DNA from: Hyphomicrobiales bacterium
GTDB taxonomy: Bacteria; Pseudomonadota; Alphaproteobacteria; Rhizobiales; Aestuariivirgaceae
Assembly: GCA_016710435.1 (NCBI GenBank)
Contig: JADJVV010000001.1
Location: 3,308,501-3,372,500 of the forward strand
Direction: 5' to 3'
DNA length: 64,000 nt
The position numbers and the translations under genes are program-made. This document shows, piece by piece, positions 23,153 through 31,434 of the stretch. The notes under the pieces were generated by a model. The model worked only from the letters and a program-made list of their open reading frames with translations. It was not told where the DNA came from and ran no database searches. The stretch's first letter is position 1. Every line of letters starts with the position of its first letter.

Positions 23153-25354
23153 GTGGCACGGACGCGCGGACGATGGAGGGCCACATGGCCCGTCATGATC
23201 GGCGTGGCCGTGCTGGCCGCCTGCACCGCCCTTCGCGCCACTGATCCCGGCCCCGTCTCCTCGTTGCGAGGTTCCGGCTTTGACTCGCTGCAGCGTCTCT
23301 GGCCCCGAAGCCTGGCGGAACCGCAGCCTGTCCGCATCGTCGACATCGACGAGGCATCACTCGCCGAAATAGGGCAATGGCCCTGGCCCCGCACAACGCT
23401 CGCCACCCTCACCGATGAGTTGATGGACATGGGCGCAGCCGCCGTGGCCTTCGACATGGTCTTCCCGGAACCGGACCGCATGTCGCCGCGCCGCGTGCTG
23501 GCTGCCGCCGCCGAACTGCCTGCCGTCCGCGATGCCGCCGCCACCATCGATCCGCAGAAACTGCCGGACAACGACGAGATCTTCGCAACGGCCGTGCGGG
23601 GGCGCCCCATTGTGCTATCCTTTGCGTCGTCGGGCGCGGGGCTTTCTCACACCGCGCCCCTGAAGGCAGGTTTTGCGCAGACCGGACTCGATGCACTCGG
23701 CGCGCCACCCCGCCTCGCAGGCATCACCACCAATATCCCTGTTCTGGATTCCGCTGCCGCCGGCATCGGCAGCATCAACATCTCGCTGGGACTTGATGAA
23801 GGCGTGGCGCGGCAGATTCCATTCCTGCTCAGCGACGGCACACGCATCTATCCATCGCTCGCTGCCGAAACGCTGCGCATCGCGCAAGGTGCCGACACGC
23901 TGCTCTTGCACGCCTCCGACGACACGGAGAACGCAATCGAATCGCTGGTGGTGGGCGACCTCGATATTCCCCTGTCCGAGACGGGCGCCTTCTATCTCTA
24001 CTACCGGCCCGATCCGCGCGACCTCTACGTCTCCGCTGCGAAAGTGCTGTCCGGCAAGCAGCGCGAAGACCTGCGCCCGTTGATCGAAGGCCATGTGGTC
24101 CTCGTCGGCACGTCCGCCGTCGGGCTCCTTGATGTCCGCACCTCCGCCCTGGGCGAAACCGTGCCCGGCGTATCGGTTCATGCGCAAGCGATCGAACAGG
24201 TGTTGAGCGGCACCTTCCTCACACGGCCAGAATGGGCGGCCGGGGCGGAGCTCCTGGGAGTGCTCGCCGCCGGCCTGGCGCTTTCCGCCCTCACGGTCAT
24301 GTTGCGGCCACGTGAATCGCTCCTCACCTTTGCGGCATTGGCAGCATCGATCATCGCGGGCGTGCTGATCGCCTTCCGCTGGGGTGGCCTGCTCTTCGAT
24401 GCGACCTATCCCCTGCTCGCCCTCACGCTGGCCTTCCTCGCCAGCATCGCCTTCAAGCTGATGGTGACGGACCGTCAGGGCCGCCAGTTGCGGGGCGCCT
24501 TCGCGCAATACGTGGCGCCTGCTGTCCTCGCAGAGATCGAGAACAATCCCGAAAGCCTGAAGCTCGGCGGCGAGATGCGCGACGTGACCGTGATGTTCGT
24601 CGACATCGAGAACTTCACCCCGCTTTCGGAGAAGCTCGATCCCGTGAGCCTCGTCTCGGTCGTGAACCGCCTGCTGGACGTGGGCAGCAAGGCCATCCTC
24701 GCCGAGCAGGGCACCATCGACAAGTATATCGGCGACGCCATCATGGCCTTCTGGAATGCGCCCATTCCGCTGGAAGACCACCAGTACCATGCGGCTCGTG
24801 CCGCCCTTGCCATCCGCCGCGCGGTCGCCGCCCTCAACGACGATCCCGCCATGCATGCCCTGCTGGAAGAACGCGGCGCGCCACGACTCGCGGTGCGGGT
24901 GGGAATCGCCAGCGGCCCGGCCTGCGTCGGCAACATGGGCTCGGCGGAGCGGTTCGACTATTCCGTGCTGGGCGAAACGGTCAACACGGCTGCGCGCACC
25001 GAGGCCACCTGCAAGTCCATCGGTCATGATGTTGCGATTGCCGGAGATTTGCTGGGCCGCACATCTTCGCTCGCCACCCTCTACGCCGGAAGCCTGCCGA
25101 TGAAGGGTAAGTCCCGCCCCCAACCTGTGCACATTGTCCTCGGCGACGAGGCACACGCCACCGCCCCGCACTTTCAGCAGTTTCGCAAGACCTACAACGA
25201 ACTCATTGATCTGATGGTGAAATCAGGGGGCAAGAAACTGCCGGCTGCCCGCCTTGCCCTGTTCGAGGAACTGGCCGCCCAGCACCCCACGCTGGCCCCC
25301 TATTTCGACAGGTTGGTACACCGCCGGGACGATTTCACGTCTTCCGTCGATTGA
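23153..25354 (+). CDS. CHASE2-domain class III adenylate cyclase
   Basis: A 733-residue membrane cyclase. After an N-terminal membrane segment comes a periplasmic CHASE2 sensor (residues about 40-350: VRIVDIDEASLAEIGQWPWP, GAAAVAFDMVFPEPDR, VVLVGTSAVGLLDVRTSALG). Three membrane segments (about 360-440) follow, then the catalytic domain (about 475-660). Metal-binding Asp484 (MFVDIENFT) and Asp528 (DKYIGDAIMAFW) are present, Lys524 and the Asp of FDYSVLGE are the adenine-specifying pair, and the transition-state Asn/Arg are in NTAARTE. It should be an active adenylate cyclase. GTG start 14 bases after the FecR gene. Confidence 0.9.
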   Translation: MARTRGRWRATWPVMIGVAVLAACTALRATDPGPVSSLRGSGFDSLQRLWPRSLAEPQPVRIVDIDEASLAEIGQWPWPRTTLATLTDELMDMGAAAVAFDMVFPEPDRMSPRRVLAAAAELPAVRDAAATIDPQKLPDNDEIFATAVRGRPIVLSFASSGAGLSHTAPLKAGFAQTGLDALGAPPRLAGITTNIPVLDSAAAGIGSINISLGLDEGVARQIPFLLSDGTRIYPSLAAETLRIAQGADTLLLHASDDTENAIESLVVGDLDIPLSETGAFYLYYRPDPRDLYVSAAKVLSGKQREDLRPLIEGHVVLVGTSAVGLLDVRTSALGETVPGVSVHAQAIEQVLSGTFLTRPEWAAGAELLGVLAAGLALSALTVMLRPRESLLTFAALAASIIAGVLIAFRWGGLLFDATYPLLALTLAFLASIAFKLMVTDRQGRQLRGAFAQYVAPAVLAEIENNPESLKLGGEMRDVTVMFVDIENFTPLSEKLDPVSLVSVVNRLLDVGSKAILAEQGTIDKYIGDAIMAFWNAPIPLEDHQYHAARAALAIRRAVAALNDDPAMHALLEERGAPRLAVRVGIASGPACVGNMGSAERFDYSVLGETVNTAARTEATCKSIGHDVAIAGDLLGRTSSLATLYAGSLPMKGKSRPQPVHIVLGDEAHATAPHFQQFRKTYNELIDLMVKSGGKKLPAARLALFEELAAQHPTLAPYFDRLVHRRDDFTSSVD

Positions 25355-25357
25355 ACG

Positions 25358-25855
25358 TCAGGCCGTCGCCCGCTCCCGGATCGGGGGCGCAAACTGCAAG
25401 TCCATGTCCCACGGCAGGTAGATCCAGGTGTCCTGGCTCACTTCGGTGACAAAGGTATCCACCAGCGGACGTCCCGACGGCTTGGCATAGACGGTGGCAA
25501 AATGGGCCTGGGGCATCATTTCGCGGACAATCTTGGCCGTGGCCCCGGTATCCACCAGGTCATCGACGATGAGCACGCCCTTGCCCTTGTCGTCGCCGCT
25601 GATGTCGCTGGCGACATTCTTCAAAACGCTGATTTCGCCTTGCTTGTCATAGTCATAGGACGCGACGCACACGGTCTCGACCACCCGGATGCCCAGTTCG
25701 CGCGCCACCACGGCAGCCGGAACAAGTCCGCCCCGGGTGACTGCAACCACGGCCCGAAATGGACCCGCAGCCGACAGGCGCCAGGCAAGCGCCCGCGCAT
25801 CGCGGTGGAACTGGTCCCAGGACACCGGAAAACTCTTCTGCCACTTCTCGTCCAT
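25358..25855 (-). CDS. gpt: Xanthine phosphoribosyltransferase
   Basis: A 165-residue purine-salvage enzyme converting xanthine and guanine to their nucleotides with PRPP. The PRPP loop is VLIVDDLVDTGATAKIV, preceded by VVAVTRGGLVPAAVVAREL. The C-terminus IYLPWDMDLQFAPPI has the WD pair typical of Gpt base recognition. ATG 25855 starts at the family position with GAGGGG just upstream. The gene converges on the cyclase with 3 bases between stops. Confidence 0.93.
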   Translation of the reverse strand: MDEKWQKSFPVSWDQFHRDARALAWRLSAAGPFRAVVAVTRGGLVPAAVVARELGIRVVETVCVASYDYDKQGEISVLKNVASDISGDDKGKGVLIVDDLVDTGATAKIVREMMPQAHFATVYAKPSGRPLVDTFVTEVSQDTWIYLPWDMDLQFAPPIRERATA

Positions 25856-26001
25856 GATCACCCCTCGCTCCCTCACGACACCTGCTGGCAGGCTTTATGC
25901 ATTGTCGCCGGAACCTGTTCAATGGCAACGGTTGGGGAAAGGTTTGTTTCACTCTTTTGCGGGTACAACCGGTCACTCATTCTCCTTCCGGCAGGCGGCA
26001 C

Positions 26002-28323
26002 ATGATCGAACATTTGATGAAGGCCATGGAAACGGCGGGCGTCGAGGCGCTTGCGGTGACCCTCCCCGAAGCTGTCGTCATGGAAGCCACGCTGCCCCTG
26101 CTCCGCGCATGGAACTGCAAGCGCACGGACGTGGTGGGCAAAGGCCTGCATAAGGCCGGTGCCGGCACGCTGTCGGCCCGCCACCTGCCCCAGGCTGCAG
26201 GCGAGGATGTCCAGCACATCGAGGTCTCGTATCTTCATCCCTTGGGCTCGGCCATCCGCAAGGTCTTCTCCGCACAGAAATGGGAAGAGAACGGAACCGA
26301 GTTCTATCTGCTGACGACGAAGGCCCTGGATGCCAGCACCGCCCAGTTGGCCCTGCAAAACGAGAAGCGCCTCTCGCTCGCCCTCAAGTCTGGCGGCTAT
26401 GCCGTGTGGGACTACAACTACGAAACGGGCGAGACTTACAATTCGCCGGAGATGTTCGAGATCTTTGGTCACAAGGTGGGGGAGCACAACCTCAACTTCC
26501 TGAGCTTCAACGACCTCATCCACCCCGAAGACCGTGACAAGACCATCGACGACAAGGTGCGCAAGGCCCCCTTCGGCGCCGACGTATTCCAGACTCGCTA
26601 CCGGGTGAAGACATCCGCCGGGAAATACGTGTGGATCGAATCCCTCGCCGGCGTCATCCGCAATCCGGCCGACGGCCGCCCGATGAAGTGCATCGGCCTG
26701 TGCCGCAACATCGATGAGCAGATGGTGGCGCTGGAGCGTCTCAAGGTCTCCGAGCGCAATTTCAAGCGCACCCAGTCCGCCGCGCGCCTCGGCAGTTTCG
26801 CGTTGCGCAATGAATCCGGCGTGTCCCGCCTCTCGCAGGAGATGGCGGCGCTGATCGGCCTGGCCGACGCCATGATCCATCCCAACCTCAAGACCTTCAT
26901 CGGCATGATCGAGCCGGGCGACCGCGAGAAGTTCTGCGAAGCATTGGAACTCGCCAAGATCGGCACTGCCATCAAGAATCTCGAAATCGCCGTGAAGGAC
27001 AAGGACGGCGAGATCGCGCACTTCGAAGTCAGCATGGAACCGGAGCGCGACGACAAGGGGAACGTCGAAGGCGTGTTCGGCTGCTGCCAGTGTGTCTCCG
27101 AGCGCAAGGCGCTGGAGAAGCGCTTCCACCAGGCCCAGAAGATGGAAGCCGTGGGCCAGTTGACGGGTGGCATTGCCCACGACTTCAACAACCTTCTCAT
27201 GGTGGTGATGGGCAACTTGCAGCTCGTGGAACAACTCGTCCGCAACGACGAGCGCGCCCTGAAGCGCATCCGCGCCGCCATCGACGCTTCGGAAAAGGGC
27301 TCCGAACTCACCCGCCGCATGCTCGCCTTCTCGCGCCAGCAGACCCTGCAAAACAAGGAAGTGACGCTCAACGACCTGCTTTTCTCCATGCAGGACATGC
27401 TGCAACAAGCGCTCACGGCGATCGTCAGTCTCAAGATCATTCCGGGCGACGAACTGTGGTCCATCAAGGTCGACAAGACCATGCTGGAAACGGCAATCCT
27501 CAACCTCGCCATCAACGCCCGCGATGCCATGCAGCCGAAGGGCGGCAGCCTCATCATCGAAACCTCCAACCGCAAGCTCGACAACACCTACTGCGCCGAA
27601 CATGAGGAAGTGATCCCCGGCGACTACGTCGAGATTTCCGTGACGGACACCGGCTCCGGCATGACGGCGGACATCATGGAAAAGGTCTTCCAGCCGTTCT
27701 TCACCACCAAGGGCCCGGAAAAGGGTTCGGGCCTCGGCCTCTCCATGATCTACGGCTTCGTCAAGCAGTCCAACGGTCACATCAAGATGTATTCGGAAGT
27801 GGGCCACGGCACCACGGTCAAGATCTACCTGCCGCGCCTCAGCGGTTCCGCCAAGGACATCACCCCGAGCCTGCCCACCGACCTGCAGGCCCAGTTGCAA
27901 CGCGAACTCGGCTCCTTTGGGGCCAAGCCTGCTGAAATGGTGACAGCCAGCGCCAAGAAGCAATTGGTGCTGGTGGTCGAGGACAATCCTTCAGTACGCG
28001 ACGTGGCAGCAGCCATGATCGAGGAAATGGGCTTCGACGTGATCACCGCATCCGATGGTCACGAGGGTCTGAAACTCATTACCGAACGCCGTGACATCGA
28101 CCTTGTGCTTTCCGACGTCATCATGGCCGGCGGCATGAATGGCCCTGAACTGGCGGTAAAGGCCATGAAGGTCAGGCCCAAGTTGAAAATCCTCTTCATG
28201 TCCGGCTACGCCCCCGGCTCCGTCCGCCAGATGCAGGACCTGCCGGACTCGATCGAACTCGTGAACAAACCCTTCACCCGCAACGACCTCACTGAAAAGG
28301 TACGCAAAGCGCTGGTGGCGTGA
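26002..28323 (+). CDS. PAS-domain hybrid histidine kinase
   Basis: A 773-residue predicted cytoplasmic hybrid sensor kinase. A poorly conserved N-terminal region (1-120) precedes two PAS-like segments (about 125-250 with WDYNYETGETYNSPEMFEIF and PAC end; about 260-375). HisKA follows with the phosphoacceptor His393 in GGIAHDFNNLL. The HATPase domain has LAINARDAM, DTGSGM and GSGLGLSMIYGF. A C-terminal receiver domain has the phosphoryl Asp705 (LVLSDVIM). No membrane segment is evident. The GGIAHDFNNLL type is common in alphaproteobacterial orphan kinases, and no response regulator is adjacent. Confidence 0.9.
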   Translation: MIEHLMKAMETAGVEALAVTLPEAVVMEATLPLLRAWNCKRTDVVGKGLHKAGAGTLSARHLPQAAGEDVQHIEVSYLHPLGSAIRKVFSAQKWEENGTEFYLLTTKALDASTAQLALQNEKRLSLALKSGGYAVWDYNYETGETYNSPEMFEIFGHKVGEHNLNFLSFNDLIHPEDRDKTIDDKVRKAPFGADVFQTRYRVKTSAGKYVWIESLAGVIRNPADGRPMKCIGLCRNIDEQMVALERLKVSERNFKRTQSAARLGSFALRNESGVSRLSQEMAALIGLADAMIHPNLKTFIGMIEPGDREKFCEALELAKIGTAIKNLEIAVKDKDGEIAHFEVSMEPERDDKGNVEGVFGCCQCVSERKALEKRFHQAQKMEAVGQLTGGIAHDFNNLLMVVMGNLQLVEQLVRNDERALKRIRAAIDASEKGSELTRRMLAFSRQQTLQNKEVTLNDLLFSMQDMLQQALTAIVSLKIIPGDELWSIKVDKTMLETAILNLAINARDAMQPKGGSLIIETSNRKLDNTYCAEHEEVIPGDYVEISVTDTGSGMTADIMEKVFQPFFTTKGPEKGSGLGLSMIYGFVKQSNGHIKMYSEVGHGTTVKIYLPRLSGSAKDITPSLPTDLQAQLQRELGSFGAKPAEMVTASAKKQLVLVVEDNPSVRDVAAAMIEEMGFDVITASDGHEGLKLITERRDIDLVLSDVIMAGGMNGPELAVKAMKVRPKLKILFMSGYAPGSVRQMQDLPDSIELVNKPFTRNDLTEKVRKALVA

Positions 28324-28369
28324 GCCAAGTGTCCGCTTGCCAGACAGGTTCGAAAAATCCGGGAGAGGG

Positions 28370-29137
28370 TTAGGCCTCGCTCCAGCCCCGCGCCTTTCCA
28401 GCCTTGAAGAGCGTCTCGGCGGCGGCTTTCACCGCTTCGGTGGCGGCCATGAGTGCCGCTTCGTCACGGCCGCGGATGACGAGGTTCGTGGCAAAGCCGC
28501 CTGCGCCTTCGAACGGATAGGAGCCGAGCGACAGCATCGGATAGGCGTCCTGCACCTCCTTCAGCGGCTTGGCGACGTCGCCTTCGCCGCCCTCGAAGCG
28601 GATGGTGCGGCTGAGCACCGGCGCACCGCGTGAAAGGGCGGGCGCGATTTCGTCCATCATGGCGTTCATCACCTTGGGCACGCCGGCCATCACGAACACA
28701 TTCTCCATGCGGAAGCCTGGCGCCTTCGACACAGGATTGATGATAAGCGTCGCACCATGGGGCACACGCGCCATGCGCATACGGGCCTCGTTCGCCTCGC
28801 GGCCGATCTCCTTGAAAAAGGTCTCCAGGATATTCACCGCTTCCGGATGGTGCGAGATGCCCACCCCGAAGGCCTTGGCGATGCAATCCGCCGTGATGTC
28901 GTCATGGGTGGGACCAATGCCCCCGGTTGTGAACACGTAGGTGTAGCGCGCCCGCAAGGCATTCACCGCCTCCACGATGGCCACCTCGTCATCCGCCACC
29001 ACGCGTGCCTCCAGCAGATCAATCCCCAGTGCCGTCAGGTAATCCGCGATGAAGCCCAGGTTCTTGTCCTTGGTGCGGCCCGAGAGCACTTCATTGCCGA
29101 TCAGCAGAACAGCGGCGGTGGGGGCGGCATCAGACAT
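28370..29137 (-). CDS. CinA/MoaB-like molybdopterin-binding protein (competence/damage-inducible type)
   Basis: A 255-residue protein corresponding to the N-terminal domain of CinA (COG1058), without the C-terminal amidase domain. The molybdopterin-binding-type fold is shown by AAVLLIGNEVLSGRTKDKN, VFTTGGIGPTHDDITADCIA and MENVFVMAGVPKVMNAMMDE. Homologues have been linked to ADP-ribose pyrophosphatase activity or molybdopterin binding; which applies here is not decidable. ATG 29137 has GAGG seven bases upstream. It is divergent from sfsA, with 57 bases between starts. Confidence 0.88.
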   Translation of the reverse strand: MSDAAPTAAVLLIGNEVLSGRTKDKNLGFIADYLTALGIDLLEARVVADDEVAIVEAVNALRARYTYVFTTGGIGPTHDDITADCIAKAFGVGISHHPEAVNILETFFKEIGREANEARMRMARVPHGATLIINPVSKAPGFRMENVFVMAGVPKVMNAMMDEIAPALSRGAPVLSRTIRFEGGEGDVAKPLKEVQDAYPMLSLGSYPFEGAGGFATNLVIRGRDEAALMAATEAVKAAAETLFKAGKARGWSEA

Positions 29138-29194
29138 CGGGAAACCTCGTGAATAGGCTGGACATATCTCACCACGCATGATTGCTGTCAAAAC

Positions 29195-29905
29195 ATGAAG
29201 CTCAATACGCCTCTCATTCCCGCCACGCTGTTGCGCCGCTACAAGCGCTTCCTTGCCGATGTACGGCTGGCGACGGGTGAACACGTGACGGCCACCTGCC
29301 CCAACACCGGCACCATGCTGGGCCTGAACGAGCCGGGCATGCAGGTGTGGCTCTCCCGCTCCAGCAGCCCCACGCGAAAATACGCCCACACCTGGCACCT
29401 GGCCGAGAAGCCCGGCATCGGACTCGTCGGCATCGATACAAGCCTCCCCAACCGCATTGCGGAGGAAGTCATCACCGCGGGCGCCATTCCGGAACTTGCC
29501 GGCTACGCCTCGCTCCGCCGCGAGGTGCGCTACGGCAGCAACAGCCGCATTGACCTGCTGCTGGAGGGCGAAGGTCGCGCGCCCTGCTATGTCGAGGCCA
29601 AGAACGTAACACTGATCCGCCAGTCCGGCCTCGCCGAGTTCCCGGATTGCGCCACCGCCCGCGGCACGAAGCATCTCGCCGAAATGTCTCAGATGGTGCG
29701 CGCCGGCCACCGGGCCGTGATGCTCTACGTGATCCAGTGCGCCAATCCCGACCGCTTCGCCCTGACGCCCGATCTTGATCCCATCTATTTCAATGCCTTC
29801 CGCGCCGCCCGAAAGGCAGGGGTTGAAGCTCTGGCCTTCACCTGCCATGTGAGCCTTGACTCCATCAGCCTCAAGGCACAGGTTCCGGTCATCGATCCAT
29901 CATGA
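29195..29905 (+). CDS. sfsA: SfsA DNA/RNA nuclease
   Basis: A 236-residue SfsA. The N-terminal OB-like part includes RYKRFLADVRLATGEHVTAT and CPNTGTMLGL. The C-terminal nuclease-like part has GSNSRIDLLLEG and CYVEAKNVTL, the PD-(D/E)XK-like Asp and Glu-x-Lys. SfsA was first described as a stimulator of maltose metabolism in Escherichia coli. Its stop overlaps map by 4 bases (ATGA), and sfsA-map-radC is a common order in alphaproteobacteria. Confidence 0.93.
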   Translation: MKLNTPLIPATLLRRYKRFLADVRLATGEHVTATCPNTGTMLGLNEPGMQVWLSRSSSPTRKYAHTWHLAEKPGIGLVGIDTSLPNRIAEEVITAGAIPELAGYASLRREVRYGSNSRIDLLLEGEGRAPCYVEAKNVTLIRQSGLAEFPDCATARGTKHLAEMSQMVRAGHRAVMLYVIQCANPDRFALTPDLDPIYFNAFRAARKAGVEALAFTCHVSLDSISLKAQVPVIDPS

Positions 29906-30708
29906 ATACACGCACCGAAGAACAACCGCGCATCCGCCTCCACAAGCCGGAGCATTTTGAAAAAATGCGCAAGGCGGGTCATCTCACGGCGCAACTGCTC
30001 GACATCCTCGTCGAAGCAGCAAAGCCGGGTGTGACCACGGCGGCGCTGGACCGGATTTGCGTGGAGTTCGCCCATGACAACAACGCCATTCCCGCCACCA
30101 TTGGCTATCGTGGCTACAAATATGCGCTTTGCACCTCCATCAACCATGTGGTCTGCCACGGCATGCCAAATGACAAACCGCTGATCGAGGGCGACATCGT
30201 CAACATCGACGTCACCCTGATCGTCGACGGCTGGTATGGCGACACGAGCCGCATGGTGAACATCGGCAACGTCTCCCGCGCCGCCGAACGGCTGGTGGAG
30301 ATCACCTATGAGTGCCTGATGCGCGGCATCACCGCCGTGCGGCCGGGCGCGCACCTGGGCGACGTTGGACATGCAATCCAGTCCCACGCCGAAGGGCAGC
30401 GCTGCTCCGTGGTGCGCGACTTCTGCGGCCACGGCCTTGGACAGGTATTCCACGACCACCCCAACGTACTGCACTATGGCCGCCCCGGCGAGGGCGTGCT
30501 GCTCAAGCCGGGCATGTTCTTCACGATTGAGCCGATGATCAACCTCGGCAAGCCGCATGTGAAGGTGCTCTCAGACGGCTGGACCGCCGTGACGCGTGAC
30601 CGCTCGCTCTCGGCCCAGTTCGAGCATACGATTGGCGTCACCGAGACGGGATGCGAAATCTTCACGCTCTCCCCCAAGGGGCTTCATTGCCCGCCTTATA
30701 AATTCTGA
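29902..30708 (+). CDS. map: Methionine aminopeptidase, type I
   Basis: A 268-residue enzyme that removes N-terminal Met from nascent proteins. Metal ligands are in VNIDVTLIVDGWYGDTSR (two Asp), FCGHGLGQVFHDHPNVLHY (His), FTIEPMIN (Glu) and SAQFEHTIGVTE (Glu). It is translationally coupled to sfsA and followed 3 bases later by radC, so these three form an operon. Confidence 0.96.
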   Translation: MNTRTEEQPRIRLHKPEHFEKMRKAGHLTAQLLDILVEAAKPGVTTAALDRICVEFAHDNNAIPATIGYRGYKYALCTSINHVVCHGMPNDKPLIEGDIVNIDVTLIVDGWYGDTSRMVNIGNVSRAAERLVEITYECLMRGITAVRPGAHLGDVGHAIQSHAEGQRCSVVRDFCGHGLGQVFHDHPNVLHYGRPGEGVLLKPGMFFTIEPMINLGKPHVKVLSDGWTAVTRDRSLSAQFEHTIGVTETGCEIFTLSPKGLHCPPYKF

Positions 30709-30711
30709 GCC

Positions 30712-31416
30712 ATGGCGAAGGGTTTCGGGGAGGCGCAGGGCGAAGTGCCGGATCATCTCGGCCACCGCGAGCGCCTGCGCGAACGTTTCCGCACAGGTGG
30801 TGCGGCGGCCCTGCCCGACTATGAACTTCTTGAACTCGTGCTGTTTCGCACCAATGCCCGTGGCAACACCAAGCCCATCGCCAAGGGCCTGATCGCCCGC
30901 TTTGGAACATTTGCCGAGGTTCTGGGCGCCGAGCCCGAACGGCTGATGGAGGTTGAAGGCGTGGGCGCCGCCGTGGCGCAGGACCTGAAGCTGATCCAGG
31001 CCGCATCCCTCCGCCTCGCGCGAGGTGAGGTGATGCACCGTCCGCTCCTCGCGTCATGGAAAGCCATCGTCGACTATTGCCGCGCCGCCATGGCCTTCGA
31101 GACGCGCGAACAGTTCCGCATTCTTTTCCTCGACAAGAAGAACCAGTTGATCGCCGATGAGGTTCAGCAACAGGGTACGGTGGACCACACGCCCGTCTAC
31201 ACGCGCGAAGTCATCAAGCGTGCGCTGGAACTGGCATCGACGGCCATCGTGCTGGTGCACAACCACCCCTCGGGTGATCCGACGCCCTCACTGGCTGACA
31301 TCGACATGACGAAAAAGATCATTCAGGCCGGCGAGAAACTCGGCGTGCTCGTGCATGACCATCTCATCATCGGCAAGAAGGACCACGTCAGCTTCCGTTC
31401 GCTGCAGTTGATCTGA
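30712..31416 (+). CDS. radC: RadC family protein (JAB/MPN domain)
   Basis: A 234-residue RadC. The N-terminal helix-hairpin-helix part has DYELLELVLFRTNARGNTKP and VEGVGAAVAQDLKLI. The C-terminal JAB1/MPN metallopeptidase-like domain has VLVHNHPSGDPTPSLADI, the complete JAMM His-x-His-x(10)-Asp motif, preceded by the conserved Glu. Despite the name, a role in DNA repair is not established for this family. It is the last gene of the sfsA-map-radC run and converges on the molybdenum-cofactor gene with an 18-base gap. Confidence 0.93.
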   Translation: MAKGFGEAQGEVPDHLGHRERLRERFRTGGAAALPDYELLELVLFRTNARGNTKPIAKGLIARFGTFAEVLGAEPERLMEVEGVGAAVAQDLKLIQAASLRLARGEVMHRPLLASWKAIVDYCRAAMAFETREQFRILFLDKKNQLIADEVQQQGTVDHTPVYTREVIKRALELASTAIVLVHNHPSGDPTPSLADIDMTKKIIQAGEKLGVLVHDHLIIGKKDHVSFRSLQLI

Positions 31417-31434
31417 GGGCAAGGCCGCCGCCCC

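Noticed and set aside
25873..27963. Long minus-strand open frame opposite the hybrid histidine kinase
   Set aside because: Antisense to clear PAS/HisKA/HATPase sequence; composition is low-complexity and no motif is recognisable.
28370..29848. Extended version of the CinA-like gene reaching back over sfsA
   Set aside because: Residues before MSDAAPTAAV are antisense to sfsA; the CinA-type fold begins at the ATG at 29137, which has a good ribosome-binding site.
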